Assembly: GCA_947631715.1 (NCBI GenBank)
Contig: CANRMK010000075.1
Coordinates: forward strand, 1 to 9,291
Reading direction: 5' to 3'
DNA from: an uncultured Acetatifactor sp.
Lineage (GTDB): Bacteria > Bacillota > Clostridia > Lachnospirales > Lachnospiraceae
DNA length: 9,291 nt
The notes under the pieces are model-generated. The model searched no databases. It had not been told where the DNA came from and saw only the letters and a list, made by a program, of their open reading frames with translations. Positions 1-4,977 of the stretch are shown here, piece after piece (within the stretch, counting starts at the first letter, position 1; each line of letters opens with the position of its first letter). The position numbers and the translations under genes were made by a program.

Positions 1-75
1 TTCCAATAATTCCAGCGTCTTTGACGCCAGTCTCCCCTTGCCCAGGGCAAAGGTCAGATATCTGTCCTCGCTCAT
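1..75 (-). CDS. hisG: HisG, ATP phosphoribosyltransferase catalytic subunit (N-terminal fragment, cut by window edge)
   Basis: Only the first 25 codons lie in the window. They read MSEDRYLTFALGKGRLASKT and then LELLE. This is the typical HisG N-terminus: a first beta strand followed by the GKGRL loop. HisG joins ATP and PRPP to make phosphoribosyl-ATP, the first and feedback-inhibited step of histidine synthesis. The ATG at 75 is the first usable start, because the frame is closed by TAG at 94-96. A GAGG lies 10 nt upstream of the ATG. hisZ sits directly upstream, so this should be the short HisG that depends on HisZ for activity and histidine feedback; that is family knowledge, since the length cannot be checked here. 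The gene follows hisZ after 145 nt, an unusually wide gap filled by a partial duplication of the hisZ 3' end. Confidence 0.88.
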   Translation of the reverse strand, partial: MSEDRYLTFALGKGRLASKTLELLE

Positions 76-123
76 TTCCCATATGCCTCGTCTCTATCGC
101 ACTTCCATTGTCCGCCTATGCGG

Positions 124-265
124 CCTCTCACTCTTCCAGCTCCTGCTCCGCATCTGTTTCTGCATTTGTTCTGCCTTTTCCTGCAGAATTACAGGAATAC
201 CGCGCTGTTCCTGCAGCCTCTCACTCTTCCTGTTTTCCCTCCGGCTGCAGGATTACAGGAATGCC
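124..265 (-). repeat. Imperfect tandem duplication of the hisZ 3' end
   Basis: Two blocks recur in the same order. A 21-nt block ending in CTGCAG on the minus strand is at 245-265 (inside hisZ) and again at 181-201 (after its stop), matching at 19 of 21 positions. A 14-nt block, cctctcactcttcc on the plus strand, is identical at 217-230 (spanning the hisZ stop) and 124-137. The second copy carries about 29 extra nt between the blocks. Translated in the hisG frame, the second copy gives RGIPVILQEKAEQ, echoing the hisZ tail CQGIPVILQPEGKQEE. The copy lies outside hisZ and has no start of its own. Confidence 0.7.
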
Positions 266-1345
266 CTGGCAGCGCAGCTTCTCCGCCTCCGAAAGGCGGC
301 TGGGATAGTCGTTCTCCCGGTATGTGATCACTTTCGGCGGCTCAGGAATCTCTATTTTGGCCCTCTGTCTGGACAGGGCCTCCAAGATATTATCCACCAC
401 CAGCGCAAAGCCCACCGCAGGGGATTCCTTGCCGAACTGCTTTAACAGATTGTCATATCTGCCGCCTGTGACGACAGCGTCACCGACTCCCAGCGTATAC
501 GCCTTAAAAATGACACCAGTGTAATAATTGTATTTACTGAGGATTCCAAGGTCAAAAGACACAAAATCTGCCACTCCGTACAGTTCAAGGACCTGATACA
601 GCTTCTCAAGCCGTCTGACGGCCTCCTTAGAGCGGGCGTTCTCCACCGACTCCCCGGCTTCTTTCAGGGAGAACATATCCCCGAACATATCCGCTACCCG
701 AAGAAGCCTGCTTTTATAGGGTTCCTTTACTCCGCGCTCCTGTAAAAGCTCCTGAGCCGCAAAATAATTCTTGCCGGATACATATGCCCTCAGCTCAAGC
801 TCTGTCTCCTCGTCCAGCCCGGCCTCCTCACACAGCCCCTTAAAGTATTCCACCTGGCCGATAGTGATCTGAAAGTCCTTAAGTCCCGCATTCAGCAGCG
901 CTTTCACCATCAGGCTGATCATTTCCGCATCGGCCCAGACGGAACCGTCTCCCACCAGCTCCGCACCCATCTGGGTCACTTCCTTCAGCTTCCCCTGCAG
1001 ATTGGAGGTGTTTGTAAAGGTATTTCCCACATAGCAGAACCGGAGGGGGAGATTCTCCTCGCCGAAATATTTCGCGGCACAGCGTGCGATAGAGGGCGTA
1101 AAATCCGGCCTCAGCACCAGGGTATTCCCCTCCTTGTCAAAGAATTTATACAATTCCCTGCTGGGTGTCGTTCCGATCTTGCTGGAAAATACGTCAAAAA
1201 ATTCGAAAGTAGGCGTCTGGATATCCTGATATCCGTACAGCCGCAGGCTCTCGTGCAGCTTTTCCTCCACGCTGAGCTTCTCCGCGTATTCCTTTCCATA
1301 TATGTCCCGGACTCCCTCCGGCGTATGAAGCAGCCTCTTGTTCAT
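221..1345 (-). CDS. hisZ: HisZ, ATP phosphoribosyltransferase regulatory subunit
   Basis: HisZ is a catalytically inactive paralogue of histidyl-tRNA synthetase. It assembles with short HisG in the cytoplasm to form the active, histidine-regulated first enzyme of histidine synthesis. The 374-residue product shows the class II synthetase fold signatures: TPEGVRD near residue 8, RPDFTPSIAR near 79-88, EVTQMGAELVG near 122-132, and GGRYDNLLKQFG with VGFAL in the last quarter. It lacks the C-terminal anticodon-binding domain expected of a true HisRS, which favours HisZ; so does hisG immediately downstream. The start at 1345 was chosen because the protein then begins MNKRLLHTPEG as in relatives, with AGGGG 10 nt upstream; an in-frame ATG at 1384 would add 13 unrelated residues. 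The extreme C-terminus (about GIPVILQPEGKQEE) is duplicated after the stop. A strong promoter and repeat arrays lie upstream. Confidence 0.93.
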   Translation of the reverse strand: MNKRLLHTPEGVRDIYGKEYAEKLSVEEKLHESLRLYGYQDIQTPTFEFFDVFSSKIGTTPSRELYKFFDKEGNTLVLRPDFTPSIARCAAKYFGEENLPLRFCYVGNTFTNTSNLQGKLKEVTQMGAELVGDGSVWADAEMISLMVKALLNAGLKDFQITIGQVEYFKGLCEEAGLDEETELELRAYVSGKNYFAAQELLQERGVKEPYKSRLLRVADMFGDMFSLKEAGESVENARSKEAVRRLEKLYQVLELYGVADFVSFDLGILSKYNYYTGVIFKAYTLGVGDAVVTGGRYDNLLKQFGKESPAVGFALVVDNILEALSRQRAKIEIPEPPKVITYRENDYPSRLSEAEKLRCQGIPVILQPEGKQEE

Positions 1346-1361
1346 GATTTTTATACCCCTA

Positions 1362-1377
1362 GCGTGCTTCAGCACGC
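1362..1377 (-). promoter_or_regulatory. Hairpin abutting the hisZ ribosome binding site
   Basis: A perfect 6-bp inverted repeat, GCGTGC/GCACGC with a 4-nt loop, ends one base upstream of the AGGGG ribosome binding site (1356-1360) of hisZ. In the transcript it would be a short GC-rich hairpin beside the ribosome landing site. It has no T run, so it is not a terminator. Its effect on translation is inferred only. Confidence 0.4.
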
Positions 1378-1394
1378 ATACCAATCAAAATTTA

Positions 1395-1414
1395 AAAGTT
1401 TACTTTCAAACTTT
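1395..1414 (-). promoter_or_regulatory. AT-rich hairpin in the hisZ leader
   Basis: A 7-bp perfect inverted repeat (aaagttt/aaacttt) with a 6-nt loop lies in the 5' leader of hisZ, about 50-70 nt before the start codon. With a one-base bulge it can extend by about three A-T pairs. It is weak and could be incidental in AT-rich sequence. It is recorded because the leader is otherwise unexplained. Confidence 0.25.
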
Positions 1415-1510
1415 AACCCCTGTGATAAACATCGCTTTTGTCGGCGGAAACTTTTCATCTTTTTTCATTTTGTTCGAAAATGCCACCGGAGAACTCTGGC
1501 GCGGCCTGTC

Positions 1511-1548
1511 GTTATAGCGTTGTTATAGCATGTTATAGCAGTTATAGC
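1511..1548 (-). repeat. Array of four gttatagc direct repeats in the hisZ leader
   Basis: The 8-mer gttatagc (GCTATAAC on the minus strand) occurs exactly four times, starting at 1511, 1522, 1532 and 1541. Centre-to-centre steps are 11, 10 and 9 bp, close to one helical turn. The array lies about 120-155 nt downstream of the predicted hisZ transcription start and about 165 nt before its start codon. Spacing on one face of the helix suggests a cooperative protein-binding site. The binding protein is not known. Confidence 0.6.
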
Positions 1549-1590
1549 ATAAGAAATTACTGCAGCCCAATTATCATAGTAGCACATTTA

Positions 1591-1630
1591 TTACTTTATA
1601 TTACTTTAGATTACTTCAGATTACTTTAGC
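1591..1630 (-). repeat. Four exact-period 10-bp tandem repeats, consensus ttactttaga
   Basis: Units starting at 1591, 1601, 1611 and 1621 read ttactttata, ttactttaga, ttacttcaga and ttactttagc, with no spacer. They share ttactt throughout. On the minus (hisZ) strand the recurring core is AGTAA. The array lies about 35-75 nt downstream of the predicted start of hisZ transcription. An exact 10-bp period places every core on the same DNA face, as expected for an operator array. A mere slippage-generated simple repeat is the alternative. Confidence 0.65.
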
Positions 1631-1654
1631 ATAGTAACGCATTAGCATGGTAAC
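1628..1654 (-). repeat. Pair of agcatRgtaac direct repeats next to the hisZ transcription start
   Basis: Two 11-nt units, agcatagtaac at 1628-1638 and agcatggtaac at 1644-1654, differ at one base and are 16 bp apart (about 1.5 turns). They lie roughly 10-35 nt downstream of the expected transcription start of hisZ, where a bound repressor would block elongation or open-complex formation. They merge into the 10-bp repeat array on one side. Confidence 0.5.
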
Positions 1655-1671
1655 ACGCTAAACTATCCAGT

Positions 1672-1700
1672 AGTATACAGAATACACGCCCCCCTGTCAA
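1672..1700 (-). promoter_or_regulatory. Predicted housekeeping sigma-factor promoter of the his operon
   Basis: Read on the minus strand, TTGACA (1700-1695) is followed after exactly 17 nt by TATACT (1677-1672). This is a perfect -35 hexamer and a five-of-six -10 hexamer at optimal spacing. Transcription would start near 1665 and run towards hisZ, giving a leader of about 320 nt. The promoter starts about 20 bp beyond the mobile-element-like repeat at 1729-1942 and lies directly upstream of three repeat arrays. Confidence 0.75.
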
Positions 1701-1720
1701 CCCCTTTTATATTGTTCTTT

Positions 1721-1950
1721 GCCAGGTCGTAACAGTTCAGCCCTCTGTCGTATTCAGCCCGGTCCTGCCGATGTTCTCCCGGCAGACCGTTGGAGCACGT
1801 CGGCACTTGGCGAGGTACTCTCGAGCAGGCACATCTTTTGTGCCTTGGACCGGTTACGTGCGGAACCGAGCGAAAGCGCGTCTGCCGGGAGAACATCGGC
1901 AGGACCGGGCGTGACTTGCAGGGGAAATGACTGAACTGTTACGCCAGGTT
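1721..1950. mobile_element. MITE-like element (1729-1942) with flanking 8-bp direct repeats, possibly IS66-derived
   Basis: The element is 214 bp. Its ends are perfect 12-bp inverted repeats, gtaacagttcag at 1729-1740 and ctgaactgttac at 1931-1942. It is flanked directly by gccaggtc (1721-1728) and gccaggtt (1943-1950), a direct repeat matching at 7 of 8 positions, as a target-site duplication would be. Inside is a perfect 31-bp inverted repeat (1757-1787 with 1880-1910) around a 92-nt loop. No open reading frame of transposase size fits in it. Ends starting GTAA and 8-bp duplications are hallmarks of the IS66 family, so a non-autonomous IS66 derivative is the best guess. It is more GC-rich than the adjacent his leader. 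It sits between the recU stop and the hisZ promoter. A structured RNA gene is the alternative. Confidence 0.6.
1757..1910. repeat. Perfect 31-bp inverted repeat with structured loop
   Basis: Arms 1757-1787 and 1880-1910 are exact reverse complements, beginning gcccggtcctgccgatgttc on the left. The 92-nt loop contains further complementary pieces: gcacgt (1795-1800) with acgtgc (1855-1860), and ggcaca with tgtgcc around a 5-nt loop. Any transcript crossing it, from either strand, would fold into a very stable branched hairpin. There is no T run after either arm, so it is not a standard intrinsic terminator, although it could separate recU transcription from the his unit. Confidence 0.85.
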
Positions 1951-1966
1951 CTTCCTCCGTCGGTTT

Positions 1967-2497
1967 CTACCGGTCCTCCAGATCCTTTTGGAACGCATCC
2001 AGATAAGGCACCAGGATCCCGTGCTTCTTCGGCAGGATATACTCCGGGTTCAGCTCCTCATACCGGAAGCTCTTCCGGCCGCCCTCCATGGCCCTGTTCC
2101 AGAAGAACAAAAGCATTTCCAGCGGCAGATAGTACAGAATATCCTTGTGGGTGTAATAGATGAGGAAAAAGGAGATCCCGCCCTGTTTCTCAAAGGCCTC
2201 CATGAACTTCACCTGATGTTCATGGATATTCTGAAGCGCAAAGGTGTCCGTTGCGCATTCCTTTGCGTCAAAGCACACCGGATAGCCCTGCACCGCCCCG
2301 ATGTAGTCCACTGTGCTCTTCTTGTCAAAATAGGCAAGCGTGATCTGATGGTGCGTCTTGTCCATTTTGAGCGGAGTGATGGGCGTGGGCACTTTCTGGA
2401 TCAGGGCGAGCCCGGCGTCTGCGTATTTTTCGTTCGTTCTGTTGATCATGTCCTCCAGGGTGGAGCCCCGGAGCCCTCTGGAATTCCATGTAGCCAT
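1967..2497 (-). CDS. recU: RecU-type Holliday junction resolvase
   Basis: RecU cuts four-way DNA junctions during recombinational repair and chromosome segregation in Firmicutes, taking the place of RuvC. The 176-residue product matches the family along its length: NSRGLRGSTLEDMINRTNEKY (residues 5-25), KVPTPI (35-40), STVDYIGAVQG (61-71), FDAKE (76-80) and LQNIHEHQ (88-95). The PD-(D/E)xK-type nuclease centre is D64, D77 and K79. Bacillus RecU has E in FEAKE where this protein has D77, a conservative change at the usual 13-residue spacing. The basic N-terminal arm of Bacillus RecU is absent. The start at 2497 shares one base with the stop of the upstream pseudouridine synthase gene (TAATG), so translation is probably coupled; the ribosome binding site itself is weak. 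In many Firmicutes recU neighbours a penicillin-binding protein gene; here it closes a mixed operon. Confidence 0.9.
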   Translation of the reverse strand: MATWNSRGLRGSTLEDMINRTNEKYADAGLALIQKVPTPITPLKMDKTHHQITLAYFDKKSTVDYIGAVQGYPVCFDAKECATDTFALQNIHEHQVKFMEAFEKQGGISFFLIYYTHKDILYYLPLEMLLFFWNRAMEGGRKSFRYEELNPEYILPKKHGILVPYLDAFQKDLEDR

Positions 2498-3528
2498 TAC
2501 TGCAAAAGCCTTTCCTCTATGTGAGCAAACTGCTTGTCCAAAGGCGCCTCGATCCTCTTTCCGCTTAAGGCGGCTCCGGCGGGCTCCTCTGTCTCCGGGA
2601 ATTCCACTCTGCAGGCCCTGAGCAGCTGATATTTCAGGCCGAATTCCCTGCCCATGGTCTCGTTGATCCCGGCGTTCCCATACTTGCGGTCCCCGATCAG
2701 CGGATATCCGATCCCTGCAAGATGGGCTCTGATCTGATGGGGCTTTCCCGTGATCAGCTCCACCTCTAAGAGCGTGAAGCCGTCTCCCGTCTTTAACGGG
2801 CGGCAGAACGTTTCGATAGATCCGCCCTCCGGGTCAGAGGAAATCCTCACCTGGTTGCGCTCTCCGTCCTTTGTGAGATATCCCTTCAGCCTTACTGGCT
2901 CTTTCAGGCGCCCGGCGCAGATCGTCCGGTAAAATTTCCGAATGCTCCTGTCCCGGATACAGCGGCTTAGATACTGAAGACCGGGCAGGGACTTCCCGCA
3001 CAGCACGAGCCCGGAGGTATTGCGGTCCAGCCGGTTGCACACAGACGGCCTGAACGTGCGGAACTCCTCCGGGTCAATGCTGCCCTTTTCCAGAAGATAT
3101 CCGATCAGCCACTCGTTCAGGCTCACGTCCCCGGGACGCGCTTTCTGAGTCAATACGCCCGCCGGTTTGTCCAGAATGAGGATATGGCTGTCCTCATAGA
3201 CAACGGCAATGTGCGAAAGGCTTCTGTACGCCCTTAGATACTCAGCTTTCTCCCCCAGGCCGCCCTCCAAGCTCTCTGTTTTCAGGCCCGTCTCTCCGCG
3301 TTCTGTCCTGCCCGAAAATTTCCCATAAGTCTCTTCCGAAAAAAACAGGCAGACCCGGTCGCCCACGGCAAGAAACTCTCCGCCCTCCGCCCGCTTCCCG
3401 TTCAGGGTGATATTCTTTTTCCGCAGCATCTTATAGAGAAAGCCTGTCCCCGCCATGGGCAGCAGCTTCCTCAGATACTTGTCCAGGCGCTGTCCGGCCT
3501 GATTGGGGCCAATCGCGAACGACTGCAT
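2497..3528 (-). CDS. RluA-family pseudouridine synthase with N-terminal S4 domain
   Basis: This enzyme converts specific uridines of RNA, most likely 23S rRNA, to pseudouridine. The 343-residue product has an S4 RNA-binding domain at about residues 12-65 (AGQRLDKYLRKLLP, ITLNGKRAEGG, VGDRVCLFF). The catalytic domain begins near 107 (IAVVYEDSHILILDKPAGVLT). The catalytic loop is NRLDRNTSG at 165-173, with D168 as the nucleophile; N165 stands where many relatives have H. HQIRAHLAGIGYPLIGDRKYG at 264-284 is the second family signature. The domain order resembles RluC/RluD, but the target uridine cannot be read from the sequence, so no symbol is given. An AGGAGG 8 nt before the ATG overlaps the stop of the upstream gene. 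Its own stop overlaps recU by one base. Confidence 0.9.
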   Translation of the reverse strand: MQSFAIGPNQAGQRLDKYLRKLLPMAGTGFLYKMLRKKNITLNGKRAEGGEFLAVGDRVCLFFSEETYGKFSGRTERGETGLKTESLEGGLGEKAEYLRAYRSLSHIAVVYEDSHILILDKPAGVLTQKARPGDVSLNEWLIGYLLEKGSIDPEEFRTFRPSVCNRLDRNTSGLVLCGKSLPGLQYLSRCIRDRSIRKFYRTICAGRLKEPVRLKGYLTKDGERNQVRISSDPEGGSIETFCRPLKTGDGFTLLEVELITGKPHQIRAHLAGIGYPLIGDRKYGNAGINETMGREFGLKYQLLRACRVEFPETEEPAGAALSGKRIEAPLDKQFAHIEERLLQ

Positions 3529-3541
3529 AACAAGGGCCTCC

Positions 3542-4126
3542 TCAAAGCATCACGCTCTTTAACGTGGCCGTCACCAGCAGAGTGCGGTCTTCGTCAATGG
3601 GCAGTTCCGCCATCTGACCAAGGCGCTCCAAATACTTTTCCCGGTCCGTGAAGATCTTCACTGTCACCTCGCGCAGTCCGTCCAGCCGCATCACGGCTCC
3701 GATATGGTTATAGAATTCCTGTATGTTCAGCTTCGGATCCTCCGCATATCCGCAGACTACATTGTTCCTCACGGAGAGGCAGCTGACGGAGAACAGCTTC
3801 TTATAGGTGGTAAAGACACAGTCATACATAGTCCTGACGTCTTTCCGGTTCTTCTCCGCGAGCTCGCAGGTCTCATCGGAGCAGCCTCTGGCCATAAAAT
3901 ATAAAACGCCTGTGGCCGCGCTCTTGCTGGCGGGAAGACAGCCAAGGACGCCCACGATGGTCAGCAGATTGGCCTTTGTCCCGGTCTGGATATAGCCTGC
4001 GATCACAAGGGAAAAGGAAATCCCGAAATACAGCACGGTCCGTATCACCTCATAGACTCTCTGAGTCTTCACATAATGCCTGGTCCCTATCGCTTTCTCC
4101 GTGGAAAACAGTCTCATAATTCCCAT
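3542..4126 (-). CDS. Uncharacterised protein with two predicted membrane helices
   Basis: I do not recognise a named family. The 194-residue product has a short N-terminal segment with basic residues, two hydrophobic helices at about 28-46 and 53-77 joined by a very short loop, and then a soluble C-terminal part of roughly 115 residues that is charged and includes four cysteines. No signal peptide, metal motif or catalytic signature is evident. A hairpin-type membrane anchor with a cytoplasmic C-terminal domain is plausible. The start at 4126 is chosen over an in-frame TTG at 4150 because GAGGAG lies 9 nt upstream of this ATG. The gene sits between the dehydrogenase (27 nt) and the pseudouridine synthase (13 nt), so it is co-transcribed with them. 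That context does not indicate a function. Confidence 0.8.
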   Translation of the reverse strand: MGIMRLFSTEKAIGTRHYVKTQRVYEVIRTVLYFGISFSLVIAGYIQTGTKANLLTIVGVLGCLPASKSAATGVLYFMARGCSDETCELAEKNRKDVRTMYDCVFTTYKKLFSVSCLSVRNNVVCGYAEDPKLNIQEFYNHIGAVMRLDGLREVTVKIFTDREKYLERLGQMAELPIDEDRTLLVTATLKSVML

Positions 4127-4135
4127 TTCAGCGCT

Positions 4136-4141
4136 CTCCTC
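4136..4141 (-). promoter_or_regulatory. Ribosome binding site that decides the start of the two-helix membrane protein
   Basis: GAGGAG on the minus strand is 9 nt from the ATG at 4126. It lies within the extra codons that would be read from the TTG at 4150, which has no comparable site of its own. This favours the shorter, 194-residue product. Confidence 0.7.
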
Positions 4142-4153
4142 TACTTTCAAAGA

Positions 4154-4933
4154 TTATCTCTTTCGTTCGTTATCGCCCATAGCCGCTGCCACCCGCATCA
4201 GCACGCTGTGCGGCAGTATTTTCGCTGCGGCATGGAAAGCCATGATCGGCAGTGTACAGACGGATACCTGACGCCTGTAATAGGAATCGTACAGCGCCTG
4301 CTCCACCACCTTTTCCGCCGTGGTCATAGTCAGCTTCTTCACCGCAAGGATCTTTCCGTCCTTTTCCGCCGTCTCAAAAAACGGCGTGTCCACCGGCCCC
4401 GGGCAGACGCTTGTCACATAGATGCCCTTCCGCTCCAGCTCCACTGAGAGGGCCCTTGAAAAGCTGTGCACATAAGCCTTGCTGGCAGCATACACGGCAA
4501 ATTCCGGCTGAGGCATGAACGCGGCGCTGGAGGCCATCTGAATGATTCGCGAATTGCGCCGCATAAAAGGCAGAAGTCTATAAGTCATATCCGTCAACGC
4601 CTCGCAGTTCAAGCGGATCATGCCAAGTGTCTGCTTTCTGTCAAGGGAATCGAACGCGCCCATAACCCCATAGCCCGCACAGTTCACAAGGATCCGCACC
4701 ACCGCTTGCTCCTCCTTAAGCGCCCTTTCCAGCCCGTTCATCTTCTCCTCGTCCGTGAGGTCCATGGGAAAGAGCCTCGTCCTGTGCTGCAGCACCCTGG
4801 CAGCCTCCTCCATCTTTTCCTGATTCCTGGCAACGAGCCAGAACTCCTCCACGTTTGAGAAGCTTTCGTCCATCTGCATTGCAAATTCCATTCCGATACC
4901 GGAGGACGCCCCGGTGATCACGATTATATTCAT
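4154..4933 (-). CDS. Short-chain dehydrogenase/reductase (classical SDR)
   Basis: The 259-residue product is an NAD(P)-dependent oxidoreductase of the classical SDR type, cytoplasmic, substrate unknown. It starts directly with the Rossmann strand and glycine-rich loop TGASSGIG (7-14). Further signatures are D58 in MDLTD, NCAG (84-87), N109, the serine in MASSAA (135-136), the catalytic YAASK (Y148, K152) and PGPVDTPF (178-185). All residues of the catalytic tetrad appear present. The C-terminal third, with a fairly hydrophobic stretch near 226-250, resembles the DltE/YqjQ-like subgroup, but that assignment is tentative. The ATG at 4933 was chosen because AGGAGG lies 6 nt upstream and the protein then begins MNIIVITGASSGIG; a TTG at 4981 overlapping the previous stop would add 16 unrelated residues. 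Confidence 0.9.
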   Translation of the reverse strand: MNIIVITGASSGIGMEFAMQMDESFSNVEEFWLVARNQEKMEEAARVLQHRTRLFPMDLTDEEKMNGLERALKEEQAVVRILVNCAGYGVMGAFDSLDRKQTLGMIRLNCEALTDMTYRLLPFMRRNSRIIQMASSAAFMPQPEFAVYAASKAYVHSFSRALSVELERKGIYVTSVCPGPVDTPFFETAEKDGKILAVKKLTMTTAEKVVEQALYDSYYRRQVSVCTLPIMAFHAAAKILPHSVLMRVAAAMGDNERKR

Positions 4934-4977
4934 AAAATCCCTCCTGCCTATTTTTCCCAGCCCTTGTCCCGCTTCCG

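Noticed and set aside
1425..1436. DnaA-box-like TTATCACA on the minus strand
   Set aside because: It is single, imperfect and without a cluster or origin features.
1406..1468. A 20-codon reading frame on the minus strand in the hisZ leader, considered as a his leader peptide
   Set aside because: It contains no histidine codons and has no ribosome binding site, so it does not fit attenuation by a His-rich leader.
1505..1660. CRISPR array or plasmid-type iterons
   Set aside because: The repeats are only 8-11 bp, without uniform spacers, cas genes or a replication gene. A position-dependent operator array next to a promoter fits better.
1346..1665. T-box riboswitch upstream of hisZ
   Set aside because: No sequence resembling the conserved T-box core (TGGNACCGCG) and no terminator with T run were found on the minus strand.
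1663..1934. Small open frames on both strands across the inverted-repeat element
   Set aside because: They follow from the palindromic sequence, have no ribosome binding sites and resemble no known protein.
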